Shown here one piece after another: positions 1 to 11,840 of a DNA stretch of 64,000 bases. A program made the position numbers and the translations under genes. Below the pieces are notes generated by a model. The model was not told the DNA's origin. It was given only the letters and a program-made list of their open reading frames with translations, and searched no databases. How positions within the stretch are numbered: the stretch's first letter is position 1; the number at the start of each line of letters is the position of its first letter. The stretch is from Loripinus fragilis (lineage: Eukaryota > Mollusca > Bivalvia > Lucinida > Lucinidae): positions 79,118-143,117 of the forward strand of contig CAXHUL010000509.1 in NCBI GenBank assembly GCA_964019695.1, in the 5' to 3' direction.

Positions 1-493
1 GGCTGGACATGTCAAAATGCAAAATTTGGTTCAAGAGTTATGAAGCATAACTCATACATCAAACGAGACAAATTGGTGGAGTTTCGACGAATCGTTTGCT
101 GGATGTCTGAGCAACATTATTAAGCTTTAGTAAATACTTTTTGTCCAATACTTTCTCTTAAATTATAGATAATTGCAGTGTAGCGTTTTCACTTTTGTTC
201 AGTATATGATCAAAATGACCCATGTGATTCAAGAGTTATGGACATTTTCAATAACTGGTAACGGACGGACTTACATAGAGATTATAGTGCAGACCCAAGG
301 GTCGTGCAATATAAAACGTATCGTCATTTTGGATGAAAGATAGCGTAATATTGAATCTAATATATAAGGCAGTCTGCGGTAACAGTACAATATGGAAATG
401 TAAATAGATATTGGCATTCTTGTCTTAAACTTTGACGTTGTTATCCAATATAATACTATTATCAAACCACATATGGTGTGTCTGCAGACATGC
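1..493. other. No recognisable feature
   Basis: AT-rich sequence with no supported exon. The words AGAGTTATG and ATGACCCATGTGATTCAAG suggest an old dispersed repeat, but nothing firm can be assigned. Confidence 0.4.
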
Positions 494-742
494 TTTAACC
501 CTTAAAGCGCCAAGAAAAAATGAATCTGGAAAAGTCGTCTGCTGAAGTCGTCTGCTGCAAATAATTGCCTAACATTACTGACGAATTAAGTATAGAAGCA
601 AACAGCGTGGACCCAGAACAGACAGCTCCGATAGGAGCAGTCTGATCTGGGTCAACACCGTTTGCCATAGAGGCTTCTTAAACATTTCAGCAGACGAGAA
701 AAGCAGACGACTTTTGTTGTGATTGGCGCATTAAGGGTTAAA
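494..742. mobile_element. MITE-like hairpin element
   Basis: The ends are an 18-bp inverted repeat with one mismatch (TTTAACCCTTAAAGCGCC at 494-511 and its complement at 725-742). The interior is also self-complementary (AAGTCGTCTGCTG near the left, CAGCAGACGA near the right). There is no coding capacity. A similar end (AACCCATAAAGCGCC) appears at about 16838. Confidence 0.75.
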
Positions 743-769
743 ATCGAGGTTTGTCCGTTTCACTTTTTG

Positions 770-900
770 TCTGTAGTTGTTGGTTTTGTTTGTGTTGATT
801 CTTTACGTCCCAGTTAACAATTTTTCAGTCATGTCGGGACGGGCCTTCCTGGGTTGAACCAATACTAAGCAGCAGATAAAGTGTCTTGCTCAATGACTGG
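770..900 (-). repeat. Fragment of tRNA-derived SINE (tail part)
   Basis: TTCTTTACGTCCCAGTTAAC, then GGGACGGGCCTTCCTGGGTT and ACTAAGC, match the tail of the full SINEs at 56.2 and 57.0 kb. The tRNA-like head is missing. Confidence 0.6.
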
Positions 901-924
901 GACGTAATAAATCAACACAGACTG

Positions 925-3900
925 GTTTCTGCTAGTTCTACACTGCCTCTGGTTTCAGCTCGTTACATATTGCCTCTAGCTTCTACTAGTGCTACACTGC
1001 CTCTGGTTTCTTCGCGTTTAATATTGCCTCTAGTTTCTGCTAGTTCTACACTGCCTTTGATTTCTTCTCGTTCCACATTGCTTCTTGTTTCTGCTTTAGT
1101 TCCACACTGCCTCTGTTGTCTGCTGGTTCTACACTGCCTCAGGTTTCTGCTAGTTCCACCTTGCCTCTATTTTCTGTTAGTTCCACATATGCCTCTGGTT
1201 TCTACCAGTTCCACGTTGCCTCTGGTTTCTGCTAGTTCCACACTGCATCTGGTTTCTGCTAGTTCCACATTGCCTCTGGTTTCTGCTAGTTCCACATTGC
1301 CTCTTTTTTCTGCTTCTGCTTTAGTTCCACACTGCCTCTATTGTCTGCTGGTTCTACACTGCCGCAGGTTTCTGTTAGTTTCACATTGCCTCTTTTTTCT
1401 GCTAGTTCCATACTGCATCTGGATTCTGCTAGTTCCACATTGCCTCTGGTTTCCGCTCTTTACACACTGCCTCTGGGTTCTGCTAGTTCAACACTTTATC
1501 TGGTTTCAGCTAGTTCTACACTGCATCTGGATTCTGCTAGTTCCACACTATATCAGATTTCAGCTAGTTCCACACTGCATCTATATTCTGCTATTTTGAC
1601 AACACTGTCTCTAGGTTCTGCTATTTCCACACTGTCTCTAGGTTCTGCTATTTCGACACTGTCTCTAGGTTCTGCTATTTCCACACTGTCTCTAGGTTCT
1701 GCTTTTTCCACACTGTCTCAAGGTTCTGCTATTTCCATACTGTCTCTAGGTTCTGCTATTTCGACACTGTCTCTAGGTTCTGCTATTTCCACACTGTCTC
1801 TAGGTTCTGCTTTTTCCACACTGTCTCTAGGTTCTGCTATTTCCATACTGTCTCTAGGTTCTGCTATTTCGACACTGTCTCTGGGTTCTGCTATTTCCAC
1901 ACTGTCTCTAGGTTCTGCTATTTCCACACTGTCTCTGGGTTCTGCTATTTCCACACTGTCTCTAGGTTCTGCTATTTCCATACTGTCTCTAGGTTCTGCT
2001 ATTTCGACACTGTCTCTGGGTTCTGCTATTTCCACACTGTCTCTGGGTTCTGCTATTTCCACACTGTCTCTAGGTTCTGCTATTTCCATACTGTCTCTAG
2101 GTTCTGCTATTTCGACACTGTCTCTGGGTTCTGCTATTTCCACACTGTCTCTAGGTTCTGCTATTTCGACACTGTCTCTGGGTTCTGCTATTTCCACACT
2201 GTCTCTAGGTTCTGCTATTTCCATACTGTCTCTAGGTTCTGCTATTTCGACACTGTCTCTGGGTTCTGCTATTTCCACACTGTCTCTAGGTTCTGCTATT
2301 TCGACACTGTCTCTGGGTTCTGCTATTTCCATACTGTCTCTAGGTTCTGCTATTTCGACACTGTCTCTAGGTTCTGCTATTTCCACACTGTCTCTAGGTT
2401 CTGCTATTTCCACACTGTCTCTAGGTTCTGCTATTTCCATACTGTCTCTAGGTTCTGCTATTTCGACACTGTCTCTGGGTTCTGCTATTTCCACACTGTC
2501 TCTAGGTTCTGCTATTTCGACACTGTCTCTGGGTTCTGCTATTTCCATACTGTCTCTAGGTTCTGCTATTTCGACACTGTCTCTAGGTTCTGCTATTTCG
2601 ACACTGTCTCTGGTTTCTACTAGTTCCACATTGCCTCTATTTTCTGCTAGTTCCACGCTGCCTCTGGTTTCTACAAGTTCAACTCTGCCACTGGGTTCTG
2701 CTATTTCCACATTGCCTCTTGGTTCTGCTATTTCCACATTGCCTCTGGGCTCTGCTATTTTCACGCTGCCTCTGGGTTCTGCTGTTCTCACACTGCCTCT
2801 GGGTTCTGCTGTTCTCACACTGCCTCTGGGTTTTGCTAGTTACACACTGCCTCTGGGTTCTGCAATTTCCACACTGCCTCTGTGTTCTGCTATTTCCACA
2901 CTGCCTCTGGGTTCTGCTATTTCCACACTGTCTCTAGGTTCTGCTTTTTCCACACTGTCTCTAGGTTCTGCTATTTCCATACTGTCTCTAGGTTCTGCTA
3001 TTTCGACACTGTCTCTGGGTTCTGCTATTTCCACACTGTCTCTAGGTTCTGCTATTTCCACACTGTCTCTGGGTTCTGCTATTTCCACACTGTCTCTAGG
3101 TTCTGCTATTTCCATACTGTCTCTAGGTTCTGCTATTTCGACACTGTCTCTGGGTTCTGCTATTTCCACACTGTCTCTGGGTTCTGCTATTTCCACACTG
3201 TCTCTAGGTTCTGCTATTTCCATACTGTCTCTAGGTTCTGCTATTTCGACACTGTCTCTGGGTTCTGCTATTTCCACACTGTCTCTAGGTTCTGCTATTT
3301 CGACACTGTCTCTGGGTTCTGCTATTTCCACACTGTCTCTAGGTTCTGCTATTTCCATACTGTCTCTAGGTTCTGCTATTTCGACACTGTCTCTGGGTTC
3401 TGCTATTTCCACACTGTCTCTAGGTTCTGCTATTTCGACACTGTCTCTGGGTTCTGCTATTTCCATACTGTCTCTAGGTTCTGCTATTTCGACACTGTCT
3501 CTAGGTTCTGCTATTTCCACACTGTCTCTAGGTTCTGCTATTTCCACACTGTCTCTAGGTTCTGCTATTTCCATACTGTCTCTAGGTTCTGCTATTTCGA
3601 CACTGTCTCTGGGTTCTGCTATTTCCACACTGTCTCTAGGTTCTGCTATTTCGACACTGTCTCTGGGTTCTGCTATTTCCATACTGTCTCTAGGTTCTGC
3701 TATTTCGACACTGTCTCTAGGTTCTGCTATTTCGACACTGTCTCTGGTTTCTACTAGTTCCACATTGCCTCTATTTTCTGCTAGTTCCACGCTGCCTCTG
3801 GTTTCTACAAGTTCAACTCTGCCACTGGGTTCTGCTATTTCCACATTGCCTCTTGGTTCTGCTATTTCCACATTGCCTCTGGGCTCTGCTATTTTCACGC

Positions 3901-6900
3901 TGCCTCTGGGTTCTGCTGTTCTCACACTGCCTCTGGGTTCTGCTGTTCTCACACTGCCTCTGGGTTTTGCTAGTTACACACTGCCTCTGGGTTCTGCAAT
4001 TTCCACACTGCCTCTGTGTTCTGCTATTTCCACACTGCCTCTGGGTTCTGCTTTTACCACATTGCCTCTGGGTTCTGTTATTTCCACACTGCTTCTGGGT
4101 TCTGCTATTTCCACACTGCCTCTTGGTTCTGCTATTTCCACACTGCCTCTGGGTTCTGCTATTTCAGCACTGCCTCTGGGTACTGCTATTTCAACACTGC
4201 CTCTTGGTTCTGCTATTTCCACACTGCCTCTGGATTCTGCTATTTCCATACTGCCTCTGTGTTCTGCCACTTTCACACTGCCTCTGGGTTCTGCAATTTC
4301 CACACTGCCTTTGTGTTCTGCTATTTCCACACTGCCTCTGGGTTCTGCTTTTACCACATTGCCTCTGGGTTCTGTTATTTCCACACTGCCTCTGGGTTCT
4401 GCTATTTCCACACTGTCTCTAGGTTCTGCTATTTCGACACTGTCTCTAGGTTCTGCTATTTCCACACTGTCTCTAGGTTCTGCTTTTTCCACACTGTCTC
4501 AAGGTTCTGCTATTTCCATACTGTCTCTAGGTTCTGCTATTTCGACACTGTCTATAGGTTCTGCTATTTCCACACTGTCTCTAGGTTCTGCTTTTTCCAC
4601 ACTGTCTCAAGGTTCTGCTATTTCCATACTGTCTCTAGGTTCTGCTATTTCGACACTGTCTCTAGGTTCTGCTATTTCCACACTGTCTCTAGGTTCTGCT
4701 TTTTCCACACTGTCTCTAGGTTCTGCTATTTCCATACTGTCTCTAGGTTCTGCTATTTCGACACTGTCTCTGGGTTCTGCTATTTCCACACTGTCTCTAG
4801 GTTCTGCTATTTCCACACTGTCTCTGGGTTCTGCTTTTTCCACACTGTCTCTAGGTTCTGCTATTTCCATACTGTCTCTAGGTTCTGCTATTTCGACACT
4901 GTCTCTGGGTTCTGCTATTTCCACACTGTCTCTGGGTTCTGCTATTTCCACACTGTCTCTAGGTTCTGCTATTTCCATACTGTCTCTAGGTTCTGCTATT
5001 TCGACACTGTCTCTGGGTTCTGCTATTTCCACACTGTCTCTAGGTTCTGCTATTTCGACACTGTCTCTGGGTTCTGCTATTTCCACACTGTCTCTAGGTT
5101 CTGCTATTTCCATACTGTCTCTAGGTTCTGCTATTTCGACACTGTCTCTGGGTTCTGCTATTTCCAAACTGTCTCTAGGTTCTGCTATTTCGACACTGTC
5201 TCTGGGTTCTGCTATTTCCATACTGTCTCTAGGTTCTGCTATTTCGACAATGTCTCTAGGTTCTGCTATTTCCACACTGTCTCTAGGTTCTGCTATTTCC
5301 ACACTGTCTCTAGGTTCTGCTATTTCCATACTGTCTCTAGGTTCTGCTATTTCGACACTGTCTCTGGGTTCTGCTATTTCCACACTGTCTCTAGGTTCTG
5401 CTATTTCGACACTGTCTCTGGGTTCTGCTATTTCCATACTGTCTCTAGGTTCTGCTATTTCGACACTGTCTCTGGGTTCTGCTATTTCCACACTGTCTCT
5501 AGGTTCTGCTATTTCGACACTGTCTCTGGTTTCTACTAGTTCCACATTGCCTCTATTTTCTGCTAGTTCCACGCTGCCTCTGGTTTCTACAAGTTCAACT
5601 CTGCCACTGGGTTCTGCTATTTCCACATTGCCTCTTGGTTCTGCTATTTCCACATTGCCTCTGGGCTCTGCTATTTTCACGCTGCCTCTGGGTTCTGCTG
5701 TTCTCACACTGCCTCTGGGTTCTGCTGTTCTCACACTGCCTCTGGGTTTTGCTAGTTACACACTGCCTCTGGGTTCTGCAATTTCCACACTGCCTCTGTG
5801 TTCTGCTATTTCCACACTGCCTCTGGGTTCTGCTTTTACCACATTGCCTCTGGGTTCTGTTATTTCCACACTGCTTCTGGGTTCTGCTATTTCCACACTG
5901 CCTCTTGGTTCTGCTATTTCCACACTGCCTCTGGGTTCTGCTATTTCAGCACTGCCTCTGGGTACTGCTATTTCAACACTGCCTCTTGGTTCTGCTATTT
6001 CCACACTGCCTCTGGATTCTGCTATTTCCATACTGCGTTGTGTTCTGCCACTTTCACACTGCCTCTGGGTTCTGCAATTTCCACACTGCCTTTGTGTTCT
6101 GCTATTTCCACACTGCCTCTGGGTTCTGCTTTTACCACATTGCCTCTGGGTTCTGTTATTTCCACACTGCCTCTGGGTTCTGCTATTTCCACACTGCCTC
6201 TTGGTTCTGCTATTTCCACACTGCCTCTGGGTTCTGCTATTTCCACACTGCCTCTGGGTACTGCTATTTCCACACTGCCTCTTGGTTCTGCTATTTCCAC
6301 ACTGCCTCTGGGTTCTGCTATTTCCATACTGCCTCTGGGTTCTGCTATTTCCACGCTGCCCCTGGGTTCAGCTATTTCCACACTGCCTCTGGGTTCTGCT
6401 ATTTCGTTACTGCCTCTGGGTTCTGCTATTTCCACACTGCCACTGGGCTCTGCTATTTCCATACTGCCTCTGGGTTCTGCTATTTCCACACTGCCTCTGG
6501 GCTCTGCTATTTCCATACTGCCTCTAGGTTCTGCTATTTCCACACTGCCTCTGGGCTCTGATATTTCCACACTGCCTCTGGTTTCTGCTATTTACACATT
6601 GCCTCTGGGTTCTGCTATTTCCACACTGGCTCTGGGTTCTGCAATTTCCACACTGCCTCTGGGCTCTGCTATTTCCACATTGCCTCTGGGCTCTGCTATT
6701 TCCACATTGCCTCTGGGTTCTGCTATTTCCACACTGCCTCTAGGTTCTGCTATTTCGACACTGTCTCTGGTTTCTACTAGTTCCACATTGCCTCTTTTTT
6801 CTGCTAGTTCCACGCTGCCTCTGGTTTCTACAAGTTCAACTCTGCCACTGGGTTCTGCTATTTCCACATTGCCTCTTGGTTCTGCTATTTCCACATTACC

Positions 6901-9172
6901 TCTGGGCTCTGCCATTTTCTCACTGCCTCTGGGTTCTGCTATTTCCACACTGCCACTGGGCTCTGCTATTTCCATACTGCCTCTGGGTTCTGCTATTTCC
7001 ACACTGCCTCTGGGCTCTGCTATTTCCATACTGCCTCTAGGTTCTGCTATTTCCACACTGCCTCTGGGCTCTGATATTTCCACACTGCCTCTGGGTTCTG
7101 CTATTTCCACACTGCCTCTGGGCTCTGCTATTTACACATTGCCTCTGGGTTCTGCTATTTCCACACTACCTCTGGACTCTGCTATTTCCACATTGCCTCT
7201 TGGTTTTGCTATTTCCACACTGCCTCTGGGCTCTGCTATTTCCACATTGCCTCTGGGTTCTGCTATTTCCACACTGCCTCTAGGTTCTGCTATTTCGACA
7301 CTGTCTCTGGTTTCTACTAGTTCCACATTGCCTCTATTTTCTGCTAGTTCCACGCTGCCTCTGGTTTCTACAAGTTCAACTCTGCCACTGGGTTCTGCTA
7401 TTTCCACATTGCCTCTTGGTTCTGCTATTTCCACATTACCTCTGGGCTCTGCTATTTTCTCACTGCCTCTGGGTTCTGCTGTTCTCACACTGCCTCTGGG
7501 TTTTGCTAGTTACACACTGCCTCAAGGTTCTGCTATTTCAACACTACCTCTGTGTTCTGCCACTTTCACACTGCCTCTGGGTTCTGCAATTTCCACACTG
7601 CCTCTGTTTTCTGCTATTTCCACACTGCCTCTGGGTTCTGCTATTACAACACTGCCTCTGGGTTCTGTTATTTCCACACTGCCTCTGGGTTCTGCTATTT
7701 CCACACTGTCTCTTGGTTCTGCTATTTCCACACTGCCTCTGGGTTCTGCTATTTCCACACTGCCCCTGGGTACTGCTATTTCCACACTGCCTCTTGGTTC
7801 TGCTATTTCCGCAATGCCTCTGGATTCTGCTATTTCCACACTGCCTCTGGGTTCTGCTATTTCCATACTGCCTCTGGGTTCTGCTATTTCCACACTGCCT
7901 CTGGGTTCTGCTATTTCCACACTGCCTCTGGGTTCTGCTATTTCGTTACTGCCTCTGGGGTCTGCTTTTTCCACACTGCCACTGGGCTTTGCTATTTCCA
8001 TACTGCCTCTGGGTTCTGCTATTTCCACACTGCCTCTGGGCTCTGCTATTTCCATACTGCCTCTAGGTTCTGCTATTTCCACACTGCCTCTGGGCTCTGC
8101 TATTTCCACACTGCCTCTGGGTTCTGCTATTTCCACACTGCCTCTGGGCTCTGCTATTTACACATTGCCTCTGGGTTCTGCTATTTCCACACTGGCTCTG
8201 GGTTCTGCTATTTCCACACTGCCTCTGGGCTCTGCTATTTCCACATTGCCTCTGGGTTCTGCTATTTCCACACTGCCTCTGGGTTCTGCTATTTCCACAC
8301 TGCCTCTGGACTCTGCTATTTCTACATTGCCTCTTGGTTTTGCTATTTCCACACTGCCTCTGGGCTCTGCTATTTCCACATTGCCTCTTGGTTCTGCTAT
8401 TTCCACACTGCCTCTGGGTTCTGCTATTTCCACACTGCCTCTGGGCTCTGCTATTTCCACACTGCCTTTTAGTTCTGCTATTTCCACACTGCCTCTGGGT
8501 TCTGCTATTTCCACACTGCCTCTGGGCTCTGCTATTTACACATTGCCTCTGGGTTCTGCTATTTCCACACAGCCTCTGAGTTCTGCTATTTCCACACTGC
8601 CTCTGGGCTCTGCTATTTCCACATTGCCTCTGGGTTCTGCTATTTCCACACAACCTCTGGGTTCTGCTATTTCCACACTGCCTCTGGGTTCTGCTATTTC
8701 CACACTGCCTCTGGGCTCTGCTATTTCTCAATTGCCTCTGGGTTCTGCTATTTCCACACTGCCTCTGGGTTCTGCTATTTCCACACTGCCTCTGGGCTTT
8801 GCTATTTCCACATTGCCTCTGGGTTCTGCTATTTCCACACTGCCTCTGGGCTCTGCTATTTCCACATTGCCTCTGGGTTCTGCTATTTCCACACTGCCTC
8901 TGGGTTCTGCTATTTCCACACTGCCCCTGGGTTCTGCTATTTCCACATTGCCTCTGGGTTCTGCTATTACCACATTGCCTCTGGATTCTGCTATTTCCAC
9001 ACTGCCTCTGGGCCCTGATATTTCCACATTGCCTCTGGGGTTCTGCTATTTCCACACTGCCTATGGGTTCACACTACCTATGATTTCAGCTACTTTCACA
9101 CTGCCCTTGGTTCCACATTGCCTCTGATTGCAGCTAGTTTCACACTGCCTCTGGCTTCTCACTGCCTCTTGT
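925..9172. repeat. Giant 27-bp minisatellite with higher-order repeats
   Basis: About 300 units of 27 bp run without interruption. In the best plus-strand frame each unit reads GSAISTLSL or GSAISTLPL; at the left edge the units are more diverged (VSASSTLPL). A distinctive junction (TGGTTTCTACTAGTTCCACA) recurs at 2611, 3745, 5527, 6768 and 7308. The first two intervals are exact multiples of 27 (1134, 1782), the third is one base short (1241), the last is 540. Copies therefore expanded as large blocks as well as single units. Confidence 0.97.
1341..9127 (+). other. Long open frame through the minisatellite (GSAISTLSL repeat); coding status doubtful
   Basis: The frame starting at ATG 1341 stays open as nine-residue repeats until a one-base deletion near 6035 (CTGCGTTGTG where sister copies read CTGCCTCTGTG). 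The same repeat then continues in the next frame to a stop at 9125-9127. At the left edge small length changes near 1100, 1190 and 1315 also shift frame. There is no recognisable promoter, signal peptide or flanking exon, and other frames also yield long frames simply because 27 is divisible by three. The antisense frame (EIAEPRDSV) is interrupted by a TAA in several higher-order copies, for example at 2840-2842. The plus frame is thus the only one open throughout, but a non-coding satellite remains the simpler reading. Confidence 0.25.
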
Positions 9173-9570
9173 ATCTACTTATTCGAATGCCATGGTTATG
9201 TTGTTACGTTTTAACAACAACATAATCTAGAATGAATACATATACATACTACATCTCGTTTCTACTGGTTCGAAGGCGATTATGATGTGGATATATTTTA
9301 TGTGTTGGCTGCACTCATTATGTTTTCGGTTTTGTTCTGCGTCTGTTCCTGACCATAGTCACTTGCTTTTTGCAATCATCTCGCTGTGGAAAACAGAGCC
9401 GTTTTGCTTTATTTATATTCTTGTTGCCATGTGGGTGTCTGTGTTCTATCTCTTTCTCATGGTGCTGGTATCTGATTTGTAATTGTGGCATTTCCTGGTC
9501 ATACTCACTTGTTTATACCTATTTGTTTATACTTAGTTTTTCGCAATGTAGTGGTTTGTGCTACTGCAAA

Positions 9571-9771
9571 GCAAACCAAGAGTGTCAGTAACGTAATATT
9601 TTGTTTACAATTGTTTAATAAAGCATTAACTTGTACACTCCACTTGAGCTGACGCGAATCGATATATTATTTGTGTATTAATCCTAGGATTAATACACAA
9701 GTGATCTATCGATTCTGAGTCCCTGATAACTTTATAAACAAAACATGACGCCACTGTCACTCTTGGCTTGC
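9571..9771. mobile_element. Palindromic MITE with 30-bp perfect central palindrome
   Basis: The outer ends are an imperfect 18-bp inverted repeat (GCAAACCAAGAGTGTCAG at 9571-9588). At the centre (9671-9700) is a perfect palindrome whose left half is TTGTGTATTAATCCT, with GAATCGATA/TATCGATTC arms outside it. No coding capacity. Confidence 0.7.
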
Positions 9772-10175
9772 AGGACAGTAGCTTGTTCATTCATGTAAAT
9801 GTGTGCGTTTTGGATATGCTTTGCCTCTTGCTCTATGTTGGTAGGCTATGATGTGTGATTTTGGAATTCCCTGGTCATTCATATGTTGTCATGTTGGTGA
9901 GATAGAAAGTTACTTATATGTACTGCATATAGGGAAAGTATGGCGAAAGTAAGGTCGATTGGCTGTTGTTCCTTGACACTGAAACCGATATTGTTCAATA
10001 CTTGTCCCTAGGGTCTGCGAACAAGTGAGGCTCAATATCCTTCAGCGATTCAGTAACGTGCTGATTACACTGCACAGACACTTAGGCTAATCAGAGTCTA
10101 TGTTACGGACTTCAACACTCGCAATAAATTGTGAACTCAGAAATTTCTTAAACAATGCTATCGGTATCATAAACT

Positions 10176-11050
10176 TTGCAAAACCTTTTTACTAAATTTT
10201 ATAGGCGATACTATGATTTGATATCTAAATTCCAAGTTGGACTTAAATCCTTCTTGCGTCAAGGACTTTTGGAACCTGAATTCTATGGTGACTTGGTGTA
10301 TAAATTGAAGAAGCTTGTTGGCTCTAATATTTTTTCAGCGCAGTTCATTAAAATAATTTCCCATTATAAAAAGATTGGCTATAACATTAATGTATTGCGA
10401 CAGACTGCATGCTTAGTGGTCAACCAAATCACGGTTGGCAACTTTGCTTTCCTCTTTAATTGCACGCCGGAGGGTCGGACTTCAGACTCTATGACGGTTC
10501 AAACTTAAAGACTTATCTATTGACGAGATGGTAGGGGCCTGATACTTTGGCTGTTTGTGCGGCCCTCTGGGGTTTACCTGTTTGGTTTCTTTTGCTCCGG
10601 TATTCAGTTTTATTTACTGTTGAGCTCTTATCTTTGCTTCATCTCCTTGTTGTATCTTGGTTTATCTGTTCTGGGAGATAATGCATTGATAAGTAAGGGG
10701 TCTTTCATGCAAACCAGATATCTATGTGTCTTGATCCACATCTGAATTAAGGGTGAGGTTGGCGCCGTTAAACCGGTTTAAGCCCTCCACTAAATATTTT
10801 ACTGACCGTTCTAAGGCGGTACTTCTTTTGTGGATCAATTATGGTTTTTTTTCTGTCTTGTGTTTGCTATGCCTTTGTGAGCGTCTGTTTATATGCGCCT
10901 TGTGGTCACCTGCTGGGAAAGGGCTCACCTCTTGGCTCTCGTTTGTGGTGTCCAACTGTAAGTTTGTCACTTTCCCATTGGTATCATGGGTCAGGTGTGG
11001 TACTTGATTGTATCGATTCCTGATCTTTGCACCCTTACTTACTTTCTACA
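10176..11050 (+). mobile_element. Retroelement 3' part, family A (longest copy, with C-terminal coding remnant)
   Basis: An open frame at 10176-10508 encodes FYGDLVYKLKKLVGSNIFSA and YKKIGYNINVLRQTACLVVN, a segment I associate from memory with the C-terminus of molluscan reverse-transcriptase polyproteins. It is followed by about 540 bp of 3' non-coding sequence ending TCCTGATCTTTGCACCCTTA. The same 3' end recurs at least ten times in the window with ragged 5' ends, the pattern of 5'-truncated target-primed retrotransposition. Confidence 0.6.
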
Positions 11051-11840
11051 TTGTTGACATACGGCAAAAACGAGAGTTCTCATAATGGGTACTCTTGATT
11101 GTTTAGCTCGCATTTTAAAAGGCTACCTTATCTTCAGTATCATCACATAGAAGCGTTCAAATCAAGTTAAATGACTGTGATGAAACTAAGAAAAAGGCTC
11201 ATACATGTACCTCATAGATAGTCCAAGCTAAAGTAAGCCACTAGTTGAGAGCAACAGTTGTTTCAACTCAAGACAAAAACATTGCGTGTAGCGAAGATGT
11301 AGACAAGGTGGCTTAATGATGATTTATTTAACTGTTCCCCAAGTAATGTCTTAAATTAAAATATCTCTCCGGATAATCCCGCTGAGAAATTACACTTGTC
11401 ACTTTCACCCAAGTGTGTCGCTAGTTTTCTTGTCTTTAGGCTTGGTCACGCGATTCTGATGTATGGGAGACGAAAAAAGTATAAAATTCGAATCGTTTTG
11501 CATAAGCCCTTATCATGTGATGTTTCAAATCGTAAATTGACTTGAAAGTTGTATTTCACATATGCTATCAGAACTCATTAGAAGCGTCTGGTAGCACTTG
11601 GACACTTGCGACGTTTTCATTGAGTGCACACAGGATTAGTTCATAGGAAAACAGAAAAGTTACTTGCTGTCTTTTATAACGAATTTCACCGAATTGACAA
11701 AGAAACGTTACCTATTGCAAGAACTTTGTGTTTGAAAGTTGTATAATACATATACTATAAGTATTTATTTGAATGGTCTCGAAACACTTGGAATTTTGAG
11801 GTACTAATAACATTGCACTCAGTAAGCTGGTTCGCTACAG

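Noticed and set aside
2882..5539. Plus-strand frames reading FCYFHTVSR or LLFPHCLWV
   Set aside because: Alternative frames of the same array; each ends at the divergent junction units, unlike the GSAISTLSL frame.
1718..5734. Antisense open frames with EIAEPRDSV/EIAEPRGSV repeats as a gene
   Set aside because: They are shadows of the 27-bp array. A TAA recurs in each block copy and no non-repeat exon flanks them.
925..9172. CRISPR array
   Set aside because: Units are contiguous 27-bp repeats without unique spacers, in eukaryotic DNA.
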